Shown: positions 49,173 through 60,477 of the stretch, piece by piece
Layout: every line of letters begins with the position of its first letter
Position numbering within the stretch: position 1 is the first letter of the stretch
Assembly (NCBI RefSeq): GCF_021869535.1
Contig: NW_026262668.1
Location: forward strand, 140,355,635 to 140,419,634
From: Mytilus californianus
Lineage: Eukaryota > Mollusca > Bivalvia > Mytilida > Mytilidae
DNA: 64,000 bases
Direction of reading: 5' to 3'
Translations under genes and position numbers: made by a program
Notes under the pieces: model-generated
Database searches by the model: none
Told to the model about the DNA's origin: nothing
What the model saw: only the letters and a program-made list of their open reading frames with translations

Positions 49173-49364
49173 ACACAATTTATTAGTCTGATATATTTTT
49201 TTACTTAAACATTATGTATGATGCCACTTTTTAATCTGTTTAAAAAAGAGTACTTAACAGTAAAATCTTTTTTTTTTTGCTCAGACACAGATTTCGTCTT
49301 CGGTCAATAGGATCTGAACAGGTCCATATGTAACGTATTGACCTCGTCAGAAGTCCATAAATGA

Positions 49365-49495
49365 TTAATGAGAGGCGAAAGAAACCAAAGGGATATTCAA
49401 ACCCACATGTCGAAAAAAAAAAATGACAATGCCATGGCAAGAAAAAGTATAAGACAAAAGACAAACAACAGTTTACAAAACACAACATAGAAAAA
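49365..49495 (-). repeat. Dispersed repeat family B, short - fragment
   Basis: Only the T-rich half remains (GAAACCAAAGGGATATTC to AAACACAACATAG). Confidence 0.65.
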
Positions 49496-49504
49496 AAGTA
49501 TAAT

Positions 49505-50235
49505 AAAAAAACTCCAAGGCAAATTCAAAAAGGGGAAATCCATCAAAACTGACAAAAAATCAGCTTTCATTCAACGGAACAAGTGAAAAAAAAACAATTG
49601 CAACACTCCTGCTGATCTGGGACAGGCATTTTCCGAAGAAATGGGGATTAAACCTTGCTTTTATATCTAGCTAAACATCCCACTTGTATGACAGTTGTTT
49701 ATAGTTATATTGATAAAATCGGATGAGCAATCCAAACAGACATAATAGGCTAATTTGACAAATATTGGGATTCAGCAGCCAAAACTGTGTTAACATACAT
49801 CACAGACATACAACACAACTGACTAAAAACAAACATACAAATTAATCTAATAAAAACGCCAACAAAAAAGGTGTAGTAGACAGTGAATTTGACAATGCCG
49901 TCAACAAACAATATTTTGTCGTTGATAGTACATACCGTATATAGTATGTACTATCTCGATAAAGTAAAAATTAATCAAATATAAATACAGGGGTACACAA
50001 AATAGAAACAACACTGTAAAAAGCCTTTGAGTCCGAATTGCACCTCCGGATCCACCTGCACCAGGAATGCTCAAGTTAAAAAATCAGAAATCCAGCGGCG
50101 GGATGTATAAATACCGAGTCACGTCAAAAGTCATACGACCCAAAGAAATATAATAGCACGACTACAAATAACGGAGAAACCAAATTAAAAAAGAATACAC
50201 TTATATCTATAGCTCAAGACCATTTTGTATTATAT
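49505..50235 (+). repeat. Dispersed repeat family A, long copy
   Basis: Full-length-like partner of 455-1222, same orientation, about 80 percent similar by eye, sharing the right end CAAGACCAT(T/C)TTGTATTA. Confidence 0.75.
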
Positions 50236-50329
50236 GTGAATACACACTGAATATGTATCTATTATCTTTCATTTTTGCTTATGTGCTTTGTCTATATGCC
50301 ATTTTGTTTTTCTTTGTTGACATATTTCT

Positions 50330-50645
50330 TTGTTTTTATAGTGATTAAGATTATACAACAATGTTGACTGCTGTACCCCTGTTTTTGACATTTTTACCTA
50401 TTATGTCTGGTTTTTTTTGTTCGCACATTGTTGTCAATATGATGGAATTTTATGCAACTTTTATACAAGTGAGAGGTTTAGCTAGCTATGAAACCAGGTT
50501 TAATCCACCTTTTTCTACATAAGGAATATGCCAGTTGTTTTCCATTCGTTTGATGTGTTTGAGCTTTTGATTTTGCCATTTGATAAGGGACTTTCCGTTT
50601 TAAATTTTCCTTTGAGTTCTTTATTTTTGTTATTTTACTTTTTAT
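50330..50645 (-). repeat. Dispersed repeat family A, - strand copy
   Basis: Close relative of 14870-15225, beginning GTGATTAAGATTATA and ending GAGTTCTTTATTTTTG. Confidence 0.75.
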
Positions 50646-50894
50646 GTTTTGGTACTTTCCGATGAACATTTTGAGAAAAAGGACGAGACGTTCTTTGGCA
50701 AAACCCTGGCTCATTATTTTTTGGCTCAGACACCGATGACGTTTTACAAAGGCTAAGTAGCAACTGCAAGCTCTTGAATATCTTATAAGTTGAGAAATGT
50801 ATACTTAATACGCCGGTGAAGTTGGTATAATGCTGCTAAGGTGAGGAAAATTTAAAATATCAAAATTGAAATCGTCTCGTTTGTCATAGATTCT

Positions 50895-51030
50895 GGTACT
50901 GAGATGATCGCTGTTGTGAAAAATAAAGACTGAGCAACACGAACCCCTTCAAAATCGGGGGTAATCTGAGGTGCTCCTGGAGGGTAGGCAGATCCTGCTC
51001 CGCATGTGGAATCCGTCGTGTTGCTCATGA
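50895..51030 (-). repeat. Dispersed repeat family B, - copy
   Basis: Contains AGCAACACGAACCCC, GAGGTGCTCCTGGAGGGTAG and CTCATG, 160 bp before the furin-site exon. Confidence 0.7.
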
Positions 51031-51188
51031 AAATACAAAACCCGGTGATAAGTATAATTCGGTAGGTCACATTCGGGGAAAAATTTCGAAGGAGTGGAAA
51101 ATATATAACCATAACCCTCACTCAACATACATTTATGTCATAATAAATACGACGATATTTAAATCTGTAATGTAATTTATGTATATAG

Positions 51189-51419
51189 GTCTTTGAAAAT
51201 AGTCCACGAATAAGTTGGAGAGTAATAAGATTTCTAGGAGAGATGATGTACAAACCAGAGAGACAACTGCCAACTTCTTCAACCACACCTCAAACTCCAA
51301 CATTTTTTTCAACATCAACATTACCGGCAAGACATTCTGTAAATCCAAATCGTAAACGAAGAGAAACCTCACTCAGACAAACTAAAGAACAGCAATCGAA
51401 ACGAACAATTAAGGAAATT
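51189..51419 (+). CDS. Integrin alpha exon: calf-2 with furin-type cleavage site
   Basis: 77 codons, phase 0 at both ends; acceptor TATATAG, donor GTAAGT. Begins VFENSPRISWRVIRFLGEMM, then a Thr/Ser/Pro-rich stretch (PTSSTTPQTPTFFSTSTLP, residues 28-46), then NPNRKRRE with R-K-R-R at 51351-51362, then a basic Gln-rich end. In cleaved integrin alpha chains furin cuts at such a site in calf-2, leaving heavy and light chains joined by a disulphide. The loop is long and low in complexity, as expected for an exposed processing loop. Confidence 0.9.
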
Positions 51420-51739
51420 GTAAGTAATATCGCTTATATGATATAGAATTGCCATTGCACTTGAAATGTAAAGAAGTCATGCAGGGTATCTTACAGCATC
51501 TTTATTTGTAGCTAACCTTCCTTTAAATGATTAAGAAATTAAACGGAAATATTCAAATATTGAGGATGAGGATTTTTTTTGAAATGGTTTTATGTTTACT
51601 ATATAGTATGCTATATTATATGACTTGGAGATAATGTCTTGATTGTAATGAGTATTTGATTTATTTATAATATGATAATATTTTCATAACGACAAAGATA
51701 TATATGATATTGTGGTTTAACAAAACATTTATATTCAAG

Positions 51740-51868
51740 TCATGTAGAACGGTTGATCCGAGTAAATGGGCGATCATTGAAATAAAGATTGATTTATTAG
51801 AGAAAGACGAGACGGATACATTTGATGTTCTAGTTAATATATCAGAGGATTCACTAAGTTTTACTAAG
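51740..51868 (+). CDS. Integrin alpha exon: calf-2 light-chain part
   Basis: 43 codons, phase 0 at both ends; acceptor ATATTCAAG (weak tract), donor GTGAGC. Encodes SCRTVDPSKWAIIEIKIDLL, EKDETDTFDVLVNISEDSLS, FTK. The early Cys is the expected light-chain partner of the interchain disulphide. Sequon NIS. Followed by three copies of its own end. Confidence 0.88.
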
Positions 51869-52160
51869 GTGAGCATAGACGTAGATTATTATATAGTACT
51901 CCATATCATGTCTTTGTGAATATATCAGAAGATTCTCTAAGTTTTACTAAGATGAGCATAGACGTAGATTATCATATAGTACTCCATATCATATATTTTT
52001 GAATATATCAGAAGATTCTCTAAGTTTTACTAAGGTGAGCATAAACGTATATTATTATAAAGTACTCCATATCATGTTTTGTGAGTTTATCGGAGGATTC
52101 ACTTAACTTTACTAAGTTGAGCATAGACGTAGATTATTATGTAGTACTCCATATTTGAAC
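51869..52160 (+). repeat. 83-bp tandem copies of exon end plus donor
   Basis: Three further units after the real exon. Each repeats AATATATCAGAAGATTC, TAAGTTTTACTAAG and about 50 bp of intron. Donor positions read ATGAGC (51952), GTGAGC (52035) and TTGAGC (52117), so only one copy keeps a usable GT. Confidence 0.9.
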
Positions 52161-52978
52161 TCAGAATATATTGTATTTAAAGAGTATAGGAATTCTTCAA
52201 AGAAAAGCATCAATTGAAATAGATTAGTTTGTTTGATTTTGAATGAAGATACTATCTATACTAAAGTTGTATAGTAAAAGAGGGTTGCTCAGGCTTTAGT
52301 CCGTTTCTATGTATGTTGGCGTTTGATTTTGTTGTAGTTCAGTGTTTCTGTTGTTCCTTTGTTTTTCTCTCATAGTTGATGTGTTTCCCTCGGTTTTAGT
52401 TTGTTACCCGGATTTGTTTTTGCTTAATCGAATTATGACTATTGAACAGCGGTATATTACTATGACGTCAAAAGGATACCCCTCTCAGTAACATTTCCCG
52501 GTAGGTATTCTCTTTCAAGTTAATTTATTTTGTTAATTAGAATTCCGACACGGTTCTTGTGTTATAAAAGTTCAATCTCTTTCTAACTCCAATTTAGTGT
52601 GGCGGAAAATTTGAAAGCATACATGATATCGATCGATTGTATTTATCAAATAGTGTAAGGTACAGTAGGCTGAGGTTCACCATTTCTGATTCCTGTGTAT
52701 GCCGTGTAATTAATAATAACAAAAAAGTTACAGATTCAGGCTTCTCTCCAATACGATTGTTATGTTATTCTTGTGAAAAAATCCACTTTGTAATAAGCAC
52801 AATATGCAGAATGGACGACAGGATATTTCAAAGGATTTATCTTTCATCGTATAGTCGCCTTAAACAAATAAGAAGATGTGGTATGCTTGGATGAATCTTT
52901 CATAGTTTAGTAGCATTATAAAATAAGATGATGTGGTATGACTTGATTAATCTTTCATCTAAAGTAGCATTATAAAAT
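52161..52978. other. Intron with small tandem duplication
   Basis: Mostly unannotated. 52862-52978 has two 58-bp repeats of ATAAGAAGATGTGGTATG followed by AATCTTTCAT, leading into the foldback element. Confidence 0.5.
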
Positions 52979-53335
52979 AAGAGGATTTGGTATGATTGCC
53001 AATAACTCTCCACCAGAGACCACATAACGTTGAAATCACCGTACGGCCTTCAACAATTAGCAAACCCCATACCTCTTAGCATGTTCTGTAAAGAACACTA
53101 TATCCACACACAAAAAAAAATGACCGACAATCACAATGCAAAATAGAAAAATGAATAGTATAACACTTGCAGGTTCCTATTTTGATGTGTTTTATTGTGT
53201 AAAACAAATTAAGCGGTATGGGCTTTGCTCATTGTTGAAGGCCGTATGGTGACCTATAGTTGTTAATTTCTGTGTCATTTGGTCTCTTGTGGAGAGTTGT
53301 CTCATTGGCAATCATACCACATCTTCTTATTTTTA
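52979..53335. mobile_element. Foldback (MITE-like) element
   Basis: Left arm ATTTGGTATGATTGCCAA, CTCTCCACCAGAGACCA, GTACGGCCTTCAACAA is mirrored by the right arm 53215-53335 over about 115 bp with a few indels; about 120 bp between the arms is unique. A fragment is at 58675-58800. Confidence 0.8.
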
Positions 53336-53354
53336 TATCTAAATAAAAACGAAA

Positions 53355-53580
53355 ATACACAAAAAAAGTATAACAAAAAGGGGATGTCCATAAGAACAAT
53401 ATCAAACGCTATTAATCTGCAGCACAAATGAGAAACAAACTGCCATATTTTTGACTTAGTACAGGCATTTTCCAAAGAAAATGTTGGGTTAAACCTGGTT
53501 TAATAACTAGCTAAACTTCCCACTGGTATGACATTTGTGTATAGTTCCGCTATATTGATAACTCAAAACAATAATTGATT
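53355..53580 (+). repeat. Dispersed repeat family A, 5' fragment
   Basis: Matches the first 200 bp of 49505 (CAGGCATTTTCCAAAGAAA, GGTTAAACCTGGTTTA). Confidence 0.65.
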
Positions 53581-53812
53581 TGTTGGATAACCGTTGCAGA
53601 AGTAAGAAATATTGTTTAAGTGTAAAGTAACATTTTAAATATAGTAGTTTCCAAAATTTTCGAATATCACAAATCGATTAAGAAGACAATTCAAGGTAAC
53701 AAACAAAAATTAGGCAATCGCATTCACTTCAAAAGGATCCAGATCGAGTGCGTCTAGAGTTAGAAATAACAGTTACAGACATTTAATCATTGATGAGCTG
53801 GATTTCTATTAT

Positions 53813-53880
53813 ATATATAGGCTTTAGCATATAAGAGTATATAAAATTCTAAAAAAGAACGACAACAGACAAATTACTGT
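53813..53880 (+). repeat. Degenerate copy of the next exon with its acceptor
   Basis: TTTCTATTATATATATAGGC and then ATATAAGAGTAT...AAAGAACGACAACAGACAA mirror the real acceptor and exon 85-90 bp downstream (TTTCTATTATAGGT, ATATAAGAGTAAA, AACGACAACAGACAA). Stops (TAG, TAA) remove coding ability. Confidence 0.85.
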
Positions 53881-53904
53881 TTGTTTATTTGATTTCTATT
53901 ATAG

Positions 53905-53994
53905 GTATCTGCTATACTATATAAGAGTAAAGGAACAGTTCAAAGTAAAAACGACAACAGACAATTAATCGTGGCTGTCAATACATCATATGAA
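53905..53994 (+). CDS. Integrin alpha exon: calf-2, membrane-proximal
   Basis: 30 codons, phase 0 at both ends; acceptor TTTCTATTATAG, donor GTAAGT. Encodes VSAILYKSKGTVQSKNDNRQ LIVAVNTSYE, with sequon NTS. Short, but frame, splice sites and context agree; the exon copy just upstream independently shows it was real sequence when duplicated. Confidence 0.82.
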
Positions 53995-54184
53995 GTAAGT
54001 AATGTTAACCAGAATTATAGAAATTTCACGAGTAGTATATACAATTGTAAACGAGGATTGAATGTTACATGTGTTTAAATGCTTAGTTTTAGAAATATAT
54101 AAATATTTACGTAGGTTTATTAACTTTGCGTCAAGGAATGAGGCAATACTTACATTGAAACATTTTACTTTACTAGGTAAAAAA

Positions 54185-54410
54185 TTTTAAAAAAAGTACT
54201 GAATTCCAAGGTAAATTCAAAAAGGAAAAGTCCATCAAAACGTACAAAATAAACTTTATCAACCTACGGAAAGAGTTGAAATCAACTGTCATATTCCTGA
54301 CTTGGTTCAGGCATTTGCCGAAGAAGATAGTGGGTTAAACCTGGTTTATAGCTAGTTAAACCTCCCACTTGTATGGCAGTTGTTTATAGATCCGTTATAT
54401 TCCGTTATAT
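54185..54410 (+). repeat. Dispersed repeat family A, 5' fragment
   Basis: ACTGAATTCCAAGGTAAATT to GTTTATAGATCCGTTATA, as at 455-660. Confidence 0.65.
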
Positions 54411-54439
54411 CCGGAATAAATACATTGCAGGTCAATAAA

Positions 54440-55440
54440 AGTGAGGGGAAATGTATTTATATGAATATTTACTTTATATGAGAAGAACAGATTCTTTTCA
54501 CTTCTGAATGTTTAATTCTATAAAAAGAGGTGAGGCAATGGATGAGTCAAAATTCTGTTTTCTTACACAAACTCATTATAGAAACATATGCAAAATTGAC
54601 TTTAATTTAAACAGCTTTATTTTGTATAAGGGAGACGCGGACAATGTTAACATGTGAATTCTTTACTGTATCAATGAAGAACGCACAATAGTTACATCGG
54701 AAGTTTTTGTAATGAAAATGAGGCAATTTTAAAATCTTATAAAACGGAAGGCAATATAAACCTCAATTGATAGTTTTGTTTAAGGAGATCAGGCAATATG
54801 AAATGCTCAACATTTTATATTTTGAATAAGAAAGTCAGCCAATATGTACCTCTGAATTGTTAAATTTGAATTAGGAAGAGGTAAATTTAGTGTGTGCTTT
54901 AGTGGTACGGCATACAGTCTAGATGAATAATAATAATATGTGTGCTATCTATAACTCTCAAAACTGGTTTTACTAAAATTAAATTTTGTTCCTGTACTAA
55001 GGCACGCAATTGTGAACATGTTTTGTTCGTTTGGTTTTGTTTGTACGCCTCTTTTTCGGAGGAGTCGGATGCTAAGGGTTGTCTGTTATACAGTACAGTA
55101 TGTATCCCTCATACTTTTTGTAATATATTATACTGCAACAAGGAATTCGTTATTTAATAAGAAAAACAGGATACATTTACCTTGCAATTTGTCTTTACTT
55201 TTTTACAAAACATATTGCAACATATACATAATCGACATTCTTTAGTTTATAGGGACAAGGTATGTTTATCTCTAAATTCTTCACCTAGTATAAGGAAGAC
55301 ATGACTGGTTTTCCTCGGAAATATTTTCTTCGTAAAAGGAAGACAGACAATGTTTATCTTGTACTCATTTTGTATCATCAAGAGTTACCTTGGAGTTCTC
55401 AGGAAAGCAGGCAATGATTTTTTGTCAATTTCATGGGAAT
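54440..55440 (+). repeat. Strongly decayed tandem repeat, about 67 bp
   Basis: Irregular recurrences of AAGGAGA(T)CAGGCAATATG, ACCTCTGAATT and TTTTGTATAAG. Similar words return at 58570-58680 and 58860-58975, so the array was probably longer and later broken up. Confidence 0.6.
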
Positions 55441-58094
55441 TCTTAACTTTTGGTAAGGAATTTTGAGCAACAGTAGTTTACCAATGTTCAAAATTCATTA
55501 ATCCATTTCGAAGATTTAAATCAAGGTAAAAAATGAAAAATGAGAGAGTCCCAAAATGAGCGAAACCGGGTGCATTGACAGGTCAAGCATATCCTGCTGT
55601 GCTTGCATTACCCGTCAACCTCAGTCTACATGTCTCAAACAGGAACAAATTTACAGATCAGACAATTGTTCTAGTATCTAAAGATGTAAAACCTTTTTTT
55701 ATCTTTGTATTGTACTGCCAAGCTATGGCACACCAAAAAGTCAGCAATACTTCTCGTTAAAAACATTAGAGTACGTAAAATGGTGCACTAAATTGTTAAA
55801 AAAAAAGTCCAGGCTCAAAATCTAAAACAACCTTATGTTGACTTCATTAACATTAAATCCAATAAATTAAAACAACGAAAATATTTAGAAGTCCTTACTT
55901 TGTACATCTTCAGTAGGGATTCAACTATGTTACATGGTGGACCTGTATACACTTTCAAGCAAAGCCGATATCCATGCATAATTTAGACAAAGTTAGTTCT
56001 TCTTGAGTGCTAAGCTATTATATTCATGTCACTAGCTACATCAAACCTCGAAAACTTGTCACTAGTTACTAGTAGTTGAGAATAAACCCAGGAATGAGAT
56101 TGTGTAAGCCAGACGCACGTTACGTCTTTATAAGACTTATCAGTGACGCTCGAAAAAACGGCCAAATAAAATACGAAGTTAAAGACACAGACACATCGTA
56201 TCGGTGAACTAACTTTTGATGGTGACTGTAAAACTTTTGTAGTGCCGATTTCAGATCTGCGTACCCAAATTTCTGTTTGGACAATTTTTGTGTAGGGAGC
56301 ACATCCCTGTTGATAAAGTTCGTAAAGTGTGACGATGCACGAGGGTAGCGTATCAATTGAGATATGTAAACGCCGTAAGATTGGACAGCGGGTATATTAC
56401 TGCTACAAAATGGGAAGTTGACAATTTGAAAATTATCACGTTTGTCATATATTTTATTCTTTGAAGTCGTCCATCTGTGCCATATCGAGAAAACAAATGA
56501 GATAAGAAACTGGTCATCTAGTTTTGAAAGTATCCTTCATCTTAAGGTAATTTGATATATGAGATGCAAGCATTCAATGAAATTTGGGTTATTGAGTGAC
56601 AGGACTTCATCAATATATCTGAAAGTGAATTCAAAGAACTTTGTAAGATGCTTTTTTCTTTCTGTCTATAAGAAGGTTCTGTTTTATTGTCCTTCATATT
56701 AGAAATAACACCACTAATTCATAGCTCCCTTGCTTTCTATGTTAAATTCTGCAACTTCAAGCATTCATAGCTATTTTGTCTTCAGTTTAAATAAAGTGGT
56801 AGTCATTTCATGTAAAAATTATACCTTATCCGGACTTGTGCTGAAAAAATCAACCTACCTTTAATTTCATATTAGAACACACTGGTTCCCAGAAGTTGGG
56901 TAGTACAAAAACAGGTACCTCTTATCTGAGCAACAGGGCAAATATGCCCTCCTATCTTAATTTCATATTTTTGTTATTATTCAAACGAAACTTTTAACAA
57001 GGGTTCTTCAGTAATCCCAAGTCCTTACGCTTTCATTTGATACCAAAATTACCCAAATATTTTACTTATTGACAAATTTACAGCTATGCGTAGGAACTAT
57101 TTTGTTTAAAATATGTACTACTTTCTTGTATGTATGTTCTTTCCGACTGGGCCGAATTAGAGGTTATATACCATTAGAACGTAATAAAATTGGCCAGAAG
57201 GGATGCACAATTATACCCATAGGAATACCAACTATCTGTTGAAATATTAATCCTACAAAGTAAACGAACATGTTGTCAATAGAAATCCAGCATTTTGATT
57301 ATATTATTTTCGGTGTATTTGTTTTTGGAATCAGTGTGGTTCTTCACATGGTAAGATTTTTATGAACTAGAACTAGGAATTTTTATCTACGAGACCAATT
57401 TTTGTAGAAAAAGCTCTGTTTAATAAGACAATGCAGTCAAACTTTCTATTGAGCATGTGGAATAGTAGCGTAAAGCGTAGAAAAAATAAAAACAAATACT
57501 GCAAAATTACAAAGATCGTGATCGACGATTTTGGAGCTGATCTTCGGAATTATTTAGAACCCACATCTGATTTACACAGCTGATGGAATATGCCTCATCA
57601 AAATACTTTAGACAATATTTTACTGTAGAACGAATAGTAGTTAGAACTTTAGTAAGATGTTTAGCCGAACATCTTGACGACCCCGCTATATATCGTTTAT
57701 TTAGGATTTCAAGTTTTGCTGAGAATTTCTAAAACAACGTATTTGTTGTGAAGGGAGGATAGCACATTCACATTCTCGGGCTTCTAGAAGTCCATGTGCT
57801 CATGTTACATTGTAGTTTGCTTCTGAATGTATGACCGAACTGCTTCGATCCATTCAAATAACTTGTCTATTTTTGGTTTATCTGGAACGTGCTTGACCAA
57901 CCCGGTCTCGCTCCTATTGGATGCGATTTCCTCAGTTTGTCTAACCTTAATTTGTCTTTTCATATTCAATGTACGAGAGTTTAACATCTGTAAACTTCTG
58001 TTGCCTAATTTATCCATTTTCTGGCATAAAAAAGATTCATTATTATTCGTAAGATACCGATTGTCGGGGATTTTAAGGATACAGAGCTAGAACC
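55441..58094. other. Unannotated intron, 2.6 kb
   Basis: No exon, RNA gene or repeat recognised. 57790-58085 (CATTCAAATAACTTGTCTAT, ATTTGTCTTT) is weakly similar to 62730-62880. Confidence 0.45.
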
Positions 58095-58245
58095 ATTAAT
58101 TTAAATGTTCAACGAATCACAAACTTTTCACAGGAATAAATTCAGATTTTGTTAAAACCACGAAATCATATGTCACCGAACATTCTTGTTTTCCTAAATC
58201 CGCGAAAATTGGTACCCACGAAAATAGATGAATCCACAGTAGTTT
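58095..58245. mobile_element. Foldback element fragment (CCACGAAA family)
   Basis: Diverged half-copy of 59256-59462: CGAATCACAAACTTTT, AACCACGAAATCATATG, AATTGGTACCCACGAAAATA, GAATCCACAGTA. Confidence 0.65.
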
Positions 58246-58674
58246 CTCAACTGCATTCATCAGTTACATTTTTAAGATATTTCGGGCCCTTGGCTAACAA
58301 CTCTCTTAGTTAATCATTGTTAACGATACCAAGTTCTCCAATAATAACATGACCAAGGGACAATATTTGTATGGGACGATGAACAAGATAGCTATACCCT
58401 TGAAGGTCTTATACTCTTGTGGTTAAAAGTCTTGGATGTAATAGGTTTTTTGTAGTATATAAAATGAGTGGTCTAGTTTTGTTATGAAATAAACCGATAT
58501 TCTTTTTGGAACAGATTTTTTTTTTGCAAAATATTGCTAGTACTGACAGATCAAAACTCTTGTTAGCGAATTTTACTTAAAAACAGGCAACTCTTTACTC
58601 AGTATGAGGAGGAAAGGGAATGTTTGCCTCAAAAATGTTTTCTTTTGTATAAGAAAGACAGTCAATATGGTATG

Positions 58675-58805
58675 GGTTTTGCTCTTTGTTGAAGGCCATG
58701 AACAAAATCAAGGTTAGAATATGTGGTATAGTTGCCTACGTCCACGTCATTTGGACTCTGGTGGATAGTTGTGTCATTAGAAGTCGTACCACATCTTTTT
58801 ATGTT
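58675..58805. mobile_element. Foldback element fragment (52979 family)
   Basis: GGTATGGGTTTTGCTCTTTG, TTGAAGGCC ... GTACCACATCTTTTTA matches the right arm at 53215-53335, with an inner deletion. Confidence 0.7.
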
Positions 58806-59255
58806 TATAATATTTATTTCGGAATTGATGAGTTTGTATTAAGAAATAACCTCAGGGTTCAATACGCTGAATAAGAAAGAGGGTCACTATTAACCTTTGT
58901 ATTTTAATTTTGTAGTAGGACAAAAGTCAATAGTTATCCCTGAATTTATATTTTGTTTAAATGTAAAACTTGTGGACAGGGAATGTATACGTTGAAGTTC
59001 TTCATTCCTTATCTATACATACTTATGGACGTCCTATACAAAAGTATGTTCTATTATCAATTTCAACAACTTTTATTAAGGCGTCTATGTTAGTTTTGAA
59101 TGCAGTCCTCGACGACTGTTTTGTTTGTTGTTTTCCATTGAATTTAGTTATCATGGTTATGATACATGTATATAGCAAAAGTAAATAAATACAGTGTACA
59201 GAATGTATATATTAAAATTTGTAATTCGCAAAGACTACATTTTACATCAAATACT

Positions 59256-59462
59256 GTGGATTCATTTATTTTCGTGGGTACCAATTTTCGTGGAATGAGG
59301 AAAACATGCAGTTTCGTGGATATTTGATTTCGTGGTTTTGCCAAAGTCTGCATACAATCCTATAGAAAATTTGTAATTCGTTGAACATTTAAATTCGTGG
59401 TTCCCCTGTAACCACGAAATCCACGAAAATTGGTATCCCACGAATAATAATGAATCCACAGT
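59256..59462. mobile_element. Palindromic foldback element (CCACGAAA family)
   Basis: Starts TACTGTGGATTCATTTATTT and TCGTGGGTACCAATTTTCGT; the end is the reverse complement (ACGAAAATTGGTATCCCACG, GAATCCACAGTA). A TA lies at each end, consistent with a Tc1/mariner- or PIF-type MITE. Non-coding. Confidence 0.82.
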
Positions 59463-59470
59463 AATAACAG

Positions 59471-59754
59471 TTCGTTCAAATAATGTCACTAGCGGTTTCA
59501 TGCCTTCTGGCAATCTTCAGGCGACGATTTAACAATGTCCATGACGACACTACCGTTGGTAACATTCATTACGTTATAATAAAAGTAAGGGGAGATAAAT
59601 ATAACGTGTTTACGTAGATCCGTTTAATTTTGACTGAAAGACCTTTATAAAGTGTGCTTCCTTACGTTCATTACACGTACACAAGGACATTGTTAAATCG
59701 TCGCCTGAAGATTGCCAGAAGGCATGAAAGCGCTAGTGACATTATTTTAACGAA
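59471..59754. mobile_element. TIR element (MITE), 284 bp
   Basis: Arms of about 70 bp: TTCGTTCAAATAATGTCACT, AGCGGTTTCATGCCTTCTGG, CAATCTTCAGGCGACGATTT, AACAATGTCC, mirrored at 59685-59754. The match is almost perfect, so the element is young. It sits 9 bp from the previous foldback and 57 bp before the PLE unit. Confidence 0.88.
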
Positions 59755-59810
59755 GTGTTATTATTTGATGTGAAATGTAGTCTGCTTATTACAAATTTAT
59801 ATATATATAT

Positions 59811-60456
59811 ATTTAGACCCCTCGAACAAGAAATTTGTTTTGCATGCACACGCATAAAAATTGCGGTTTTTATCCAACGCAATCATAGGTTTGAACGTTG
59901 TTTTCAATTTAGACTTGTTTATATTTTTCCGTTTGGGCTTGAATTATATTTGCCTTCGGGTTTATATGATCCGTTCATCCTATTTTGACTCCTCAAAATT
60001 CAAGAGTCTATCCTAAATTGAGGTAAATTATATGGCCTTCCAAATACCGTTTCGATTCCTAACATCACTGACGAGACATTAATTGTCGAAATCCGGATAT
60101 GGTGTACAAAAATCTTTGCACCTTTTGTTTGCGGTATACCATCTTTGCCGCAAGTTTATTGTTTTCTGTTTGGTATTAATTTATAAATAAGATCAATTTA
60201 TTACACCTGGTGATCCGTTTATTTGGCAATCGCCAATGGCAGTCGGCAGGGTTTAAGAACATTTGTTGTTCGACCTGTTAGTCAAATGCGTTTTGTTAAA
60301 ATATACTTTTTCACTTTTTTGGTCTTTTGGAAAATGTTGTTTGTGCTGTATTTGGACCCCTCGAACAAGAAATTTGTTTTGCATGCACACGTATAAAAAT
60401 TGCGGTTTTTATCCAACGCAATCATAGGTTTGAACGTTGTTTTCAATTTAGACTTG
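59811..60456 (+). repeat. Pseudo-LTR of PLE copy 2: 1.2 copies of the 540-bp unit
   Basis: Reverse-complement homologue of the array unit, here in + orientation, starting at a TA tract. The anchor TTTxGACCCCTCGAACAAG occurs at 59812 and 60351, giving a period of 539 bp, then the second copy runs into the PLE body through another TA tract. Diverged from the array units by scattered point changes. PLEs typically carry such tandem, partly duplicated LTR-like units upstream of the RT. Confidence 0.88.
60062..60105 (+). ncRNA. Hammerhead ribozyme in PLE copy 2 pseudo-LTR
   Basis: Stem I ACATCA with TGGTGT, core CTGACGA, stem II GACA-TTAAT-TGTC, core GAAA, stem III ATCCGGAT, cleavage after A at 60099. 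It differs from the array ribozymes only at the variable N of CUGANGA (C instead of A), showing purifying constraint or recent shared ancestry. Orientation is sense to the PLE reading frame. Confidence 0.9.
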
Positions 60457-60477
60457 TATATATATACAACCTCTCTT

